Assembly (NCBI RefSeq): GCF_905163445.1
Contig: NC_053180.1
Coordinates: 20,016,701-20,080,700, forward strand
DNA length: 64,000 nucleotides
From: Pararge aegeria
Lineage: Eukaryota; Arthropoda; Insecta; Lepidoptera; Nymphalidae
Direction of reading: 5' to 3'
The translations under genes and the position numbers were made by a program. Below, piece after piece: positions 49,471 to 59,924 of this stretch (position 1 is the stretch's first letter; every line of letters begins with the position of its first letter). The notes under the pieces were generated by a model. That model made no database searches, had not been told where the DNA came from, and saw only the letters and a program-made list of their open reading frames with translations.

Positions 49471-49799
49471 GCCAGTCAATAGATAAATAGCCCTGTTTTT
49501 TCGTTAAAGACCTATAAAAAATAGGTGGGTTTAAAATGAAAGTTTTAGTTTTAGTAGCCTTTAGCACTGAGCAATCGAGCCCTGTTATTAGTTCGGATAC
49601 ACAAGGTTATTAGTGAAGGTACATGAATCTACCACACACTCAATTTAAGTTTGACAGTTGTAAGCGGCTTTCAACCTACGTGACGAAGTTCGTAATAACG
49701 TAAGCGGATGACACGATCCACAAAACTTTCGTTTCGAACAACATAATATAAATTATTTAATTTGTATCATCGTAATAATTTTAGTAGTTTTAAAGCTTT

Positions 49800-50040
49800 T
49801 TGTGACGAAGCTTGTCCGGGGCAGTACTACAGCCATGCTTATTTCTGCTGCTAAGTAGCTTTTTGCAAACTTGCATTGCTGTGTTCCGGTGTGAAGGGCG
49901 TGGCTTCCGGTGGTATGACGAGCGCATGAGGCTTAGCACCTACGCTTCAAATTGGTGGACACGGGGCGGTAATTTGTAGGTCATGTTCCTGACAAGCCCC
50001 GCGAAGTTTTGCTCTGTGTATAGTCGATGGTTTTCCACAG
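49800..50040 (+). repeat. Repeat E, long copy
   Basis: GCTTGTCCGGGGCAGTACTA, CATGCTTATTTCTGCTGCTA, TGTGTTCCGGTGTGAAGGGC, GCGCATGAGGCTTAGCACCT and GATGGTTTTCCACAG. Confidence 0.75.
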
Positions 50041-50049
50041 TCAATTATA

Positions 50050-50385
50050 GTCGTAGTAAATAAATATAAATATACTACGACAATACATATGATAGATGGC
50101 GATGTTTGTATTGTCGTAGTAAATAAATATAAATGACACAATACACACATCGCCATCTAGCCCCAAAGTAAGTGTAACTTGTGTTATGGGTACTAATAAC
50201 TGATTAATATATTTGAGAATAATATACATAAATACTTACAATATACAGTTAAACACCCAGATACTGAAAAACATTCATCAAACACATGACACACACAAAC
50301 ATGTTTCAGTTGTGGGAATCGAACCCACAGCCTTTGACTCAGAGAGCAGGGTCGCTGCTTAATGCGTCCATCGGCTGTCAATTTT
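50050..50385 (-). mobile_element. SINE-A with rearranged tail
   Basis: The body 50131-50385 is ordinary reverse SINE-A (CATCGCCATCTAGCCCCAAA, GTGGGAATCGAACCCACAGC, AGAGCAGGGTCGCTGC). Left of it lie a plus-oriented tail piece (50091-50130) and another reversed tail (50060-50086), giving a 14-base hairpin TACTACGACAATAC. Confidence 0.85.
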
Positions 50386-50514
50386 ATTGTGTGTTTATAG
50401 AACATCTGAAAGCACTGAAAGTACTAGTATATAAAAATATATAAGAAAATATAAGGCACTAGCGTAGTTTATAAGACTGATAGAGTATTTAAAAAATAAG
50501 TCAAAAATAATGTT

Positions 50515-50700
50515 ATAAATGCGAAAGTGCGTCTGTTTGTTTTTTACGCCCTAACTTAGCAACCAATCGACTTGTTTATTGGCATCGAGTTCGTTAAAGA
50601 GACGGAGAGTAACATTCGCTACTTTTATCCCAGAAAACTGTTCCCACGGGATTTGTAATAAACCGTTATAAATGCGGACAAAGAACGCGGGCAATAGCTT
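50515..50700 (+). mobile_element. Helitron-like copy
   Basis: GTTATAAATGCGAAAGTGCG, AAAGAGACGGAGAGTAACAT, CTGTTCCCACGGGATTTG and GCGGACAAAGAACGCGGGCA ATAGCTT. Confidence 0.65.
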
Positions 50701-50724
50701 CTATTTAATAAAAGACAAACCATC

Positions 50725-51016
50725 ATCATATTTACCGATAGACGTCCACTGCTGGACATAGGTCTTTTGTAGGGAGTTCCAAATTCCACGGTTTTGTGCC
50801 GCTCAGATCCAACGACTACCTGCAATGCGCTTAATGTCGTCTGACCACCTCGTTGGGGGTCCACCAACGCTACGCTTACCAGTGCGGTGCTGTCATTCCA
50901 GCACCAGAATTACCGACATATCTCAACGAGTCGCGAAACTGAAGTGGCAATGGGCGGGGCACATAGTTCGGAGAACGGATGGACGTCGAGGTCCCAAGGT
51001 GCTAGAATGGCAGCCC
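50725..51016. mobile_element. RTE ORF2 pieces, head-to-head
   Basis: 50740-50905 is reversed RTE (CCACTGCTGGACATAGGTCT, CTCGTTGGGGGTCCACCAAC). 50906-51016 is forward RTE coding RITDISQRVAKLKWQWAGHI, VRRTDGRRGPKVLEWQP. The two orientations meet at CCAGCACCAGAATTACC. Confidence 0.82.
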
Positions 51017-51300
51017 CATAAAATTCAAAATTCAAAATTCATTTATTTCAACTAGGCCTAATATAAGCACTTTTGAAACGTCTGTTTGTAGTGGCTCTAC
51101 CCCCGGTTCGGAAGGCAGATTCTACCGAGAAGAAGCCGCAAGAAACTCAGCAGTTGCTCTTTTCCAACATCAACAATTTACATTTTAACATTCATTTTTC
51201 TATCTCGTGAGAGCTGAAAGCGGAGCCGCATGCTTCCAAGCAACCTTGTCATTAAGAAATTCATCAATTGTACAGTAACCTCGCTCTAATAAGTGTGTAT
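51017..51300 (-). mobile_element. LINE-H 3' end
   Basis: AAATTCAAAATTCAAAATTC, TACCCCCGGTTCGGAAGGCA, GAAACTCAGCAGTTGCTCTT, CATGCTTCCAAGCAACCTTG and TGTACAGTAACCTCGCTC. It abuts the RTE piece directly. Confidence 0.88.
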
Positions 51301-51589
51301 CATATAGTATACTATGTTTATATTGGCGTAAAATATTATTCACTTAAGTAAAGTTTATAGCACAATTTTATCCTCTGTTTACTCAACATTCGGATGAAAA
51401 ATTCCCGTCAATCCAACAATATAATTTCTACATATCAAGCGGGAGCTGTAAGATAATAATCCGATTAATGCAATTGAATTCTCTTTTTGTAGATACGTTG
51501 TATTTAATGCTACGGGATAATGAGATATCAATGCACGTATGCGTTGGTAACGGACGTCTATTTTGTTGTGTTTGTGTACTAAATTAAAT

Positions 51590-51725
51590 TTATTTTTTTA
51601 TTTATTTATTAAGGACACTAATAATATACATATATACCATAAACAGTAATAAACTTGTACAATATTTTAAACATTCACGTATATGTATATAGATAACAAG
51701 TGATCATGACATTCACGAAAAAAAA
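51590..51725. repeat. Unclassified repeat V, copy 1
   Basis: TTTATTTATTAAGGACACTA, AATATACATATATACCATAA and TAATAAACTTGTACAATATT match 52645-52775 in order. Probably a LINE 3' tail in reverse. Confidence 0.6.
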
Positions 51726-51744
51726 ATGTGTCTGTACTTATGTA

Positions 51745-52268
51745 CACGCGTTAGAAGTTCTGCTTCTTTGGCGTTACAAGAAAAAAATCTATACAAAAAT
51801 TTTATCTTTCGCCTTTCTCCAAAAATAGAAAAAAGGTATTCAAATCAAATCAAATCAAATACACTGTATTGTACACCAAAAACAAAGCATTAAAAAAATA
51901 CACAATTAAAATAAAGCAGAAAAGGTACCATAGGTGGCCTTATCGCTTAAGCGATCTCTACCAGGTATATATCCAGGTAGGTATTTAATACATTTAAAGC
52001 TTTATGATAACGCATGATTTAGTTAAATAAAGTTTAATTAAGTATCACAAAAAACTAATAGACTCACTCAACATTAATAATTGAGATTTTTGTACAATTG
52101 AGTCACTTAAATCACCGTAATGAGCCCGCAGACTTCGACAGTTAAAAGTGTACACTGTTAAACCTTATAGCTAACTTCAGGGTGTCAGTTTTTTGTGAGC
52201 GCGCATCGTAAAAATTTACTTTTATCATTTTTCCCTAACGCGCCAAAAGAAGTATAATTTTAAAAAAT
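51745..52268 (-). mobile_element. Element N interrupted by repeat R
   Basis: Left end GTACACGCGTTAGAAGTTCT, then TCTTTCGCCTTTCTCC; after the insert TGATAACGCATGATTTAG, GTAATGAGCCCGCAGACTTC and CCCTAACGCGCCAAAAGAAG TATAATTTT. The reverse of 52080-52190 includes the SLRAHYGDLSDSIVQKSQ coding piece. Confidence 0.72.
51841..51985 (-). mobile_element. Repeat R insertion with TSD AGGTATT
   Basis: CAAATCAAATCAAATCAAAT (tail) to TGGCCTTATCGCTTAAGCGA TCTCTACCAGG. AGGTATT occurs at 51834-51840 and 51979-51985. Confidence 0.78.
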
Positions 52269-52408
52269 AATGACATGTAAACACAGCATAAAAAATCATA
52301 AAGACAGGAAGGTGTTAGGAACGTAATATCTATCTTAAAGGAGGGCTCACCGGTAGTAGTACTACAAGTACTATGCATGCAATAGGAGTTACGGATAAGG
52401 TAATTTTG

Positions 52409-52460
52409 ACCGCCGATTGGCGCAGACGGCAGCGACCCTACTTTTTGACTCCGAGGGAAC
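52409..52460 (+). mobile_element. SINE-A head fragment
   Basis: GACCGCCGATTGGCGCAGAC GGCAGCGACCCTACTTTTTG ACTCCGAGG. Confidence 0.7.
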
Positions 52461-52465
52461 TCCAG

Positions 52466-52640
52466 TTGTGGAGTGGATAACTCCTCAACGTCCTCATTTA
52501 GAGAAGCGACCCGTGCACCAACCGGCTTCTCATCTTTGACTATTAATGTCTTAAGGCTGTTCACATGCCTTCTTTATCACAGGAACCCTCTCCACTTCCG
52601 TCCACAGTTATTTAGGCAGGCTCCAAAGTTATTTATCGCA
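52466..52640 (-). pseudogene. Possible Ty3/gypsy pol C-terminus remnant
   Basis: The minus strand reads W-R...RRHVNSLKTLIVKDEKPVG then ARVASLNEDVEELSTPQLEF. A Trp-rich stretch followed by RRHVN is usual at the integrase C-terminal end of Ty3/gypsy-type elements (from knowledge of the family). Two stops precede it and no LTR was found. Confidence 0.35.
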
Positions 52641-52644
52641 GGTT

Positions 52645-53177
52645 TTTTTTTATTTATTTATTAATTAAGGCCACTAAACATATACATATATATCATATAA
52701 GGTAATAAACTTGTACAACATTTTACACATTAATTTATATGCATATCTATAAGTGATCAAGACATTGACAATAAAAACGTGCCCTCTAATAGGTACATAT
52801 GAGTGGAAAAGGTAATTTTATTATTTTTTTTTAACACAAAAACAATACCTACTCTTCATGCTATATGAAGAATCGAATTTTATAACCACTAGAATAATAC
52901 GGCAGTTGTTCAGTCCGACAAAATCAACGGACAAAGCTCAATGGAAACGCGCTCTGGCCTGTGAGAAATGTGTCAATTCCCACAGCTGGCTGTCCGTCCA
53001 TGTAACGTCCGTAACGTCTCTATAAAACGGATGACAGATGAAAAGTCCAAACAAATTAAAAAAAACTAAACCTTTTTGTGTACCTCCACACGTCGTTTGG
53101 GCGATTGCTTCAGAACCATTGATCCGTACATAATATAGTGTTGTTTTTTTAAACGATACATTTTTATTCAACTACAA
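52645..53177. repeat. Repeat V, copy 2, then AT-rich DNA
   Basis: 52645-52775 (TTTATTTATTAATTAAGGCC, GTAATAAACTTGTACAACAT, AAGTGATCAAGACATTGACA) matches 51590-51725. The rest, to 53177, holds nothing recognised. Confidence 0.55.
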
Positions 53178-53375
53178 ATTAGGCCTTGACTGCAACCTCA
53201 CCTACTGGTAAGTGATGCTGTACTCGGATTGCACCAGGCTAACCTTTTAAGAGTGAGGCAGCTGCATTAAAACCCCGTATCCCTAAATATAACCCTAAAC
53301 CGTACCGGAACGCTAATTCGCTTGGCGGCCGTGTCTTGTAAGTAGCCAGAGCTGAAGCCTTCCAAGTTCCACCCG
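53178..53375 (-). mobile_element. SINE-D, diverged
   Basis: GCCTTGACTGCAACCTCACC, CAGGCTAACCTTTTAAGAGT, CGTACCGGAACGCTAATTCG CTTGGCGGC. Confidence 0.7.
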
Positions 53376-54174
53376 ACAAAATTTCTTAGGCGGCGAATTG
53401 ATAACTGTTTTATATATATCCACTGGATTAAACGTTCTGTAATAGGCTGAAATTTCGGGACATATTTTGTTATTAAATTTAGTTATTACTTTGTTATAAT
53501 ATAATGTACTTTGCTTTGTTATGTGTGTATATTGTATACAATATGTTGATATGTACGACTTATGCTTTAAATCTCTACTTATGTACCATGTCAAAACAAA
53601 AAACATTGTAACATGCCTTTGCATTCTTTTACATTATAATAAATATTAAGCTTTTATTTAAATGTTCGGGTACATCTTTACGTATTTCGGAACGTTACTC
53701 TTATGTCAGTGGTGACAGTGACATGATCAGCTGTGAAGAGACACTGGTGATTTTTCAAACTCAAACTGTTAACCGCTATACTTAATTGAAATAATTCTCT
53801 GAGATTTAATATCCTTGTGGCTTAACATTCCCATGCTGGGAACTACGGGGGGATAAGAATTTGCCTTGCCTTTAGACTACCTGTTAGCAGACATAATCAC
53901 ATCTGCGGCTGGCACAGCACTGAAACCTCTGACTGCCTGGAACTTGATGCTGGCCTACCACAAAAGGAGAGTGCGGTACCGAAATACAGTCGAGACTGGT
54001 CTAGACCTTGTTTTTCATACTATTAGTTTTAAATATACTTGATCTTTAAAATTTTGCCGGTATTCTTTATTTTACCTTTAAAATTACAGAATAACGTGAC
54101 AATATAAAACATAAATAAACGGAAATGATTGACAGTAAAATTTCAAGTGGACACGCAATTTCGTTACCTTTATC
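53376..54174. other. Unrecognised stretch
   Basis: 53380-53700 is AT-rich. 53870-54010 is moderately GC (CATCTGCGGCTGGCACAGCA). No gene evidence. Confidence 0.4.
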
Positions 54175-54245
54175 AGACAATACTTGTTGCCCGCGACTTC
54201 TTCCGGGTTAACTGAAGTTATTTACAGATCCCGCGGGAACCGTCA
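54175..54245 (-). mobile_element. Helitron 3' end fragment
   Basis: ATACTTGTTGCCCGCGACTT CTTCCGGG then CCCGCGGGAACCGTCAG. Confidence 0.55.
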
Positions 54246-54464
54246 GCTTTCCCAGATATTTTGTATATTATAATAAGCTCTTTAATCATTTAGTACATAG
54301 ATATTATCATGTATCATCAATAATTTTCACAACGCACGCTAAATAATGACGTTGCATTATAGCAATCTTCGTAAGAATCTATATTTTTATTTAAAAAACT
54401 TAATTATCACGAAGTAAGTAACATTACTTCATAATAATTTAGCATAAGTTAAAAAAAATTGTGT

Positions 54465-54870
54465 ACTTATTTACCTACGCGTTAGAACTTTTAGAAGTTA
54501 CAGTTCTTTGGCGTAACAAGACAACAATCTTTTCAAAAATTTTATTTTTCGCCTTACTCTAAAACGCCTTCGCCTTTGCGAAAAAACGACACTAGCAATA
54601 GAAAAAAGGCAATGATAATACATTGAAAGTTTTATTATAACGCATTTATCTAGTTATCTCAATATCGGACAACCAAGTTTCACTCAACATTAAAATTTGA
54701 GATTTTTGACCAAATGAATCAATCACCGGAATGTGCCCGCAGACTTTGACAACTAAAAGTGTCACTGTCAAACCTTATAGCTAACTTCAGGTTGTGAGGG
54801 TGTGCGCGCGCATCATAAAAAATTACTTTCATCATTTTTCCCTAACGCGCCAAAAGAAGTATTCCTTGAA
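54465..54870 (-). mobile_element. Element N, complete copy
   Basis: Left end CTACGCGTTAGAACTTTTAG, TTCTTTGGCGTAACAAGAC; right end CCCTAACGCGCCAAAAGAAG TATTCC. The reverse of 54690-54790 encodes CQSLRAHSGD and, after a 1-base shift, QKSQILMLSETWLSDIE, the LINE endonuclease start. Confidence 0.75.
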
Positions 54871-54953
54871 AATGGTTAAAATCTGTTCAGTACTTTCGGA
54901 GCCGTATTCGTATTCGTAAAAATAAACAAAAAATTCTTTCCTCTTCATTCATT

Positions 54954-55228
54954 TTTGACGGCCGATTGGCGCAGCGGGCAGCTATCCTGCTTTCTGAGTC
55001 CAAGGCCATGGGTTCGATTCCCACAACTGGAAAATATTTGTGTGATGAACATGAATGTTTTTCAGTGTCTGGGTGTTTATTTGTATATTATAAGTATTTA
55101 TGTATATTATTCATAAAAATATTCATCAGTTATCTTGGTACCCATAACACAAGCTACGCTTACTTCGGGACTAGATGGCGGTGTATGTATTGTAGTAGTA
55201 TATTTATTTATTATTTATTTTAGTATTA
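54954..55228 (+). mobile_element. SINE-A, full length
   Basis: GACGGCCGATTGGCGCAGCG, GGTTCGATTCCCACAACTGG, GTTTTTCAGTGTCTGGGTGT, CATAAAAATATTCATCAGTT, ACAAGCTACGCTTACTTCGG and a (TTTA)n tail. Both pol III boxes are intact. Confidence 0.93.
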
Positions 55229-55589
55229 TTCTGCCGCCAAGCAGCATAAAGTGGACGATTTACTCGGTCTGACATTTATTAGGTAGCCATTAGTTTAGTT
55301 ACCCATATCAAACGATTCTTGTATAAGTTTTCACAGTTTCTGAAAGCATTTTCAATAAAAAGACATGTCAAGGATAACTAAAGACTTCAGCTATCACAGT
55401 TAATCGCAAGGCATCTTGTCGGAAGGTGTTCGTTTGACGCCAACTAGCCAGCGCAGCGCGCCGTATAATCCTTGCCCGTTTTACTTTTTACATACGAAAT
55501 TAATTCCCCAGAAAGTAACGCCCGCAAAAAAAATAACTAGACTTTATTTTACAACAATCGTTACTTCCTTATTACTTACTTATATAAAA
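55229..55589. other. Unrecognised stretch
   Basis: 55229-55250 (CTGCCGCCAAGCAGCATAAA) may be a repeat E scrap. No more assigned. Confidence 0.4.
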
Positions 55590-55775
55590 GCGAAACTGTG
55601 TTCGTTTGTTTGTTTCTTTGTCCTTACTTAACGCCCCAACTAAGCAACCAATTAACTTGATTTTTAGCAAAGAGTTAGTTGAAAGGACGGAGAGTAACTT
55701 ATTCTACTGTTTGTCCCAGGGAAGCAAACGGTTCCCACGGGGTTGGTAAAATACCGATGTAAACTTGGACTTAGA
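55590..55775 (+). mobile_element. Helitron-like copy
   Basis: AGCGAAACTGTGTTCGTTTG, CGCCCCAACTAAGCAACCAA, GAAAGGACGGAGAGTAACTT and CGGTTCCCACGGGGTTGG, as at 50515-50700. Confidence 0.6.
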
Positions 55776-55894
55776 AATAAATTATATAAAATTTCCGATC
55801 AGGAGGTTTCATTGTGTAAACTATTATTATGAAATATTATGAAGTCTGACATGTGTTCGGAGAGCACGCTATACCGTCGCCCGTTTATAATCTC

Positions 55895-56215
55895 TCATCA
55901 TCACCATGGCACGGATCTCCTCCCACAGTGAGAAGGGGGTTAATGCCACCACGCTGGCCCAGTGCGTATTTGTGGTTCTCAAAGGTGTATAGATTTCCAC
56001 GCATCTTTGAAAATATTATGAGAACTCTTAGGCATGCAGGTTTCCTCACGATGTTTTCTTTCACCGTTGAAGCCAGTTATATTTTAATTACTTAAAACGC
56101 TAGGTGCGTTACACTTAGATACACTTAGATAAATAAAAGGTTTTGGTATTCGAACTGGGCTCCTCGAAAGTGAAGTTAAAGAACTACCCACTGGGGTATC
56201 ACCGGTTCAATTATC
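55895..56215 (-). mobile_element. SINE-B, nearly full length
   Basis: GGCACGGATCTCCTCCCACA, CACGCTGGCCCAGTGCGTAT, ACTCTTAGGCATGCAGGTTT, TATTCGAACTGGGCTCCTCG and CCACTGGGGTATCACCGGTT. A short duplication ACACTTAGAT lies near 56110. Confidence 0.87.
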
Positions 56216-56224
56216 TAGCATGTG

Positions 56225-56350
56225 AAATTATCTTCAAAGCCCACCAACCCGCACAGAAGCAGCGTGGCGGGACTATGATCTCAAACTTTCACTGCTGCGA
56301 TTTTGGAGGCCTTTGCCTAATATTGAGCCTTTAATAGGCTGAGGATGATC
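56225..56350 (+). repeat. Repeat C
   Basis: AAAGCCCACCAACCCGCACA, GAAGCAGCGTGGCGGGACTA and GCCTTTAATAGGCTGAGGAT GAT. Confidence 0.65.
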
Positions 56351-56934
56351 GTAATACGTATTTTATTAATCATATGACTTAAAGAAGCTTTCCGCAGATC
56401 ATAATGTTTTAACTTCATACCTGAAACAGTTATAACTTAATAAATAGAGAGATTAACAAAAAAGAGCACCGTGAAAATTTCCGTAGTTGTCAAGAAACAT
56501 GAAATTCTAGACGGGAGTTCCTTAACCGTTGGTAATAACTGACTTCAACATCGATTCTCGTCCAAAAAAAATATCAGAATACTAAGAAAATTTACTTCAA
56601 AAGTCGAATGGAAATGAAAACGGCAAAATAGAACCTAAATTCTTGAAGATAAATGTTACTTAAGCTTAATTTATTGTTTGGATCTATCATTGTTTTTGCT
56701 GTCCGTACATCAAGTTGCTGGGGATTTAAGCGGATAGCTTTAATTGTTTGGAACGGGCAGGGCTTATCTAAAAAATACCACATTCTTTACATTATTTATG
56801 TTTTGTGCCATGGAAGGGGTCACTATACCTACTATATCATATTGTTTTAATATTCTTCGCTGGTAAACCGTTTTTTAATATTTGGTATGGAAAAGAATAT
56901 GTTTAGCTGTTTGTGTACCTTTGTTTGTTTTAAT
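56351..56934. other. AT-rich stretch, nothing recognised
   Basis: Small ORFs on both strands at 56592-56850 overlap one another and have no support. Confidence 0.4.
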
Positions 56935-57128
56935 AATTACCCGGCTAAGTTTGTTGTGGGCTTCTTCTTAGACCAGCGCGCGTTTGAAACCCTCGTAGCT
57001 TTAGTTTTAAGTTTACGAATATGGTTATCGCCATCATCTCACTAACGTGTAATTCACATGTAATGTACTCATCAAAAGGGCCACCTATGGGGCCTACTTG
57101 AATAAAGATATTTTTGACTTTGACTTTG
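56935..57128 (+). mobile_element. LINE-F 3' end
   Basis: ACCCGGCTAAGTTTGTTGTG, GTTTACGAATATGGTTATCG, CCTACTTGAATAAAGATATT, TTTGACTTTGACTTTGTC. Confidence 0.88.
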
Positions 57129-57504
57129 TCTTCATCTATCTAGTAAAGAGACTAAAAATGCTGCGCTCACAAAGTTAAGAATATACAGAAACAGTGTACA
57201 CGACTAATATTGAAGCATCAAAAACCACTCCACTTTAGTAGTGTTATCGAATAGGCGGCGCGCAGTTCTTTCCATTTAGCAGTTGACAGAAATTAATTTA
57301 CCTCTAATACTCAAACTCCCCATAAAATGGGGAAATGGGAAAGTGAGATAGCAACAATTCGCGTGTGTGAAGTGAGACATGCTCGGGGTGTTTCCACTGT
57401 TATTGGACACAATGCATTGCATGTAATGGCTGCATGAGGGTTCTGTATGTTCTTAAATCTGTGGCTGCGCTTTCCACTTGAGATTCCAACATCTTCATCA
57501 TTAG
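57129..57504. other. Unrecognised stretch
   Basis: 57310-57480 is less AT-rich (CACAATGCATTGCATGTAAT). No repeat or exon assigned. Confidence 0.4.
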
Positions 57505-57765
57505 ACAGCCGATTGGCGAAGTTTGCAGCAACCCTGCTTTCTGAGCCCAGGGCCGTGGGTTCGATTCCCACAACTGGAAAATGTTTGTGCGATGAGCATG
57601 AATGTTTGTCAGTGTCTGGGTTTTTATATGTATATTCTAAGTATTTATGTATATTATTATTCATAAAAATATTCATCAGTCGTCTCAGTACCCATAACAC
57701 AAGCTACGCTTACTTTGGGGCTAGATGGCTGTGTGTGTATTGTCGTGTATTGTCGTAGTATCTTC
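57505..57765 (+). mobile_element. SINE-A, full length
   Basis: GACAGCCGATTGGCGAAGTT, GGGTTCGATTCCCACAACTG, GTCAGTGTCTGGGTTTTTAT, CTTACTTTGGGGCTAGATGG and GTGTATTGTCGTGTATTGTC GTAG (small tail duplication). Confidence 0.92.
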
Positions 57766-57769
57766 GGAC

Positions 57770-57880
57770 TCCAGCATCCATCGGTACTCTGTTATGTGAA
57801 ACGCCCATTACCACTTCAGCTTCGCGACACGTCCAGCTATGTCAGTAGCTCTGGTTATTCTATGGATCCCGAGCTTCACA
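57770..57880 (-). mobile_element. RTE ORF2 short fragment
   Basis: ACGCCCATTACCACTTCAGC, TTCGCGACACGTCCAGCTAT GTCAGTAGCTC is the reverse of the block coding ...IAxRVAKLKW. It directly follows the SINE-A. Confidence 0.6.
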
Positions 57881-57999
57881 TGGATCTCCGAGCTTAGATC
57901 TCTCCATCAAGGCCAACATACTAACCAAAGAACCCACGAGATCGTTGTACATCACTGGATCTAAAAGGTCATCTAAAAGTTAGCCCCGATACGTAGTAA

Positions 58000-58100
58000 C
58001 AATCTTAAACTTAAAGGGCCGAAGCCCCGAAGTAGTACAATCGTCGTCTCGGAGATTTTGTTAACTTCACGAGGAATTTATGTGACCCAACCTTTGCCTT
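58000..58100 (+). repeat. Unclassified repeat U, copy 1
   Basis: CGTCTCGGAGATTTTGTTAA and AATTTATGTGACCCAACC match copy 2. Confidence 0.6.
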
Positions 58101-58869
58101 TGAAAATCACTACGCTGAGATTTAAAACTGGGCGAAGCGAGGTCTTTTATATCACTCGGATGAATTTTCACGTTGTATGTTCATCCGTCAAAGGGCTTTG
58201 GAATAGAATATTAAAATATAAAAGTGGTAAATCTAAGAGTTAATTTTTCAATTCAACTGTCAGATAATAATGCCCCGGTGTTTACGAAGACTTTTGTGTT
58301 GTGACGTATAAACATAAAACATATAGCAAACTGAAAATGATAAAGACTATGGCTAAAAGCTTAATATATTGTAAATTTTAATTAAGTAAAGAAAGTCTCG
58401 TAAAGTCTCTTTATTCGAGAGAAAATACTTTTGCTAATTGTCTGTAAGCGAGGGAAATTACACAACATTGACCATTGATGAATCTAGCCTTTATTTGTGA
58501 GAAAAATTTAGCCCTAAACATGGTCTGTAGCGAGGAATAGATCCCTGTATTATTTGCCATGTGAAGCTATGGCCAAGCTTAAAAGAAATGTAATTCAATC
58601 CTTATTTAAGGATTTCTTCAATCTTTTTTTCTTCAAATTTATTTAATTTAATTTTCATAAGAACCAGATCCCAACCTAATTTTATTTTTCAAGAAGTTTT
58701 GTTTATTGATCTTATATACCTACTATGTTTTATATAGTTAATTTAGAACTGTGCGTATAAACTATTCCTCTTTTTTTACTTATATACAGTAGTTAACAAC
58801 TCTGGTCTACAGACGTTCAAATATTGGTTAACTCACATTGAATCACGTAAAAGTTATTCCGGACAGCAT
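58101..58869. other. AT-rich stretch between the two U repeats
   Basis: Nothing recognised; includes a T-rich run at 58625-58700. Confidence 0.4.
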
Positions 58870-58965
58870 CAATCCGGATTTAAAGGACCGGAACAAGAAC
58901 TATCGGCGTCTCGGAGATTTCGCTAACTTACTTAAGAATTTATGTAAGCCAACCCTTTTGCCGGT
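58870..58965 (+). repeat. Unclassified repeat U, copy 2
   Basis: CGTCTCGGAGATTTCGCTAA and AATTTATGTAAGCCAACCC; same orientation as copy 1, 863 bases apart. Confidence 0.6.
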
Positions 58966-59227
58966 ACGAACGTGGAGAAAACAATACATCGTGATGTTGT
59001 GTTTCGCACAATAGTGTAACTATCGATGTATGAAATTGTCGTTTGTATACTCACGGGCATCCGGGGACACGCAACTGTTGATTTTTTCAGGTTTCAATTT
59101 AAGTTGTTTTGTTGAATTGTCTGTATTACCACAACGCGGTCTTGTAGGAACCATTTCATTTAAAGTGTCGTTAATGATTGAGTGTAAGTAATAATTACCA
59201 GACTAACTAAAATATAAAAATTATGAT

Positions 59228-59345
59228 AATTCGGCGCAGCGTTGAGAATTTTGGTCATAAGTGGGAGTTCGCAGGTTCGATTAATGGCAGGGGAATTTGG
59301 GAATTTTTAATTGCAGAATTTTCCCTGTTCTGGTCTGGTGGGAGA
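59228..59345 (+). mobile_element. SINE-D head fragment
   Basis: TTCGGCGCAGCGTTGAGAAT, GTTCGCAGGTTCGATTAATG GCAGGGG, TTTTCCCTGTTCTGGTCTGG. Confidence 0.65.
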
Positions 59346-59379
59346 GTTCGGAACAAACCTTCTCACTTTTTTCACATAT

Positions 59380-59640
59380 TAGTCGGCTTCACCACTTCGC
59401 TGAACATGACATGACAGGAGACATTTTCTCCTTGAGGAAAGGGGAAAATGTTTATTTCCCACTGTTTTGATCCATTCTCCTAGCATAGGCCCACGCGTGA
59501 ACATAATATTCACATAATATACGTGTTATATTAAACGGGGGTCAATTCCCCTTGTCTCGTTCTTGGGCAGACAAAATTGTATCTGGGAATAAAATTTTGT
59601 CTCCTACTCCCCGTGCAGGGAGGTCAAAACGTCAAAACAT
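59380..59640 (+). repeat. Unclassified repeat S
   Basis: GAAAGGGGAAAATGTTTATT, ATTAAACGGGGGTCAATTCC and CACGCGTGAACATAATATTC relate it to 3890-4085. Confidence 0.45.
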
Positions 59641-59924
59641 AACTAGGCGTAAGAGATCCATAGCCTTTTACTTAGCAAAAATTGATAGACCAAGTCGATA
59701 ATCACCTGATTGTAAGTGGACCTGGCGGTAGAAAAGAGAATGGAAGCAGTTCCCCGGACGAACTCGGTCACAAAAAGCTCTATTTCTACTTTTTTTTTTT
59801 TTTTAATTTATTGTTCAAAATAAAAGTAACAAATATTTTTCCAACATAATTATCCATCCCCTTAGAAACTATGCGTTTGTGGTGGGGATGGCGGGTTCGC
59901 AAGTTTATATCTTTAAAAAAAAGA
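59641..59924. other. Unrecognised stretch with poly-T
   Basis: 59790-59805 is a T-run; no other feature. Confidence 0.4.

Noticed and set aside
54966..55223. Recurrent peptide (CDEHECFSVSGCL, YYKYLCILFIKIF) in many ORFs of 70-110 codons
   Set aside because: It is the translation of SINE-A on its plus strand. Copies differ in frame and stops, so there is no sign of selection for a protein.
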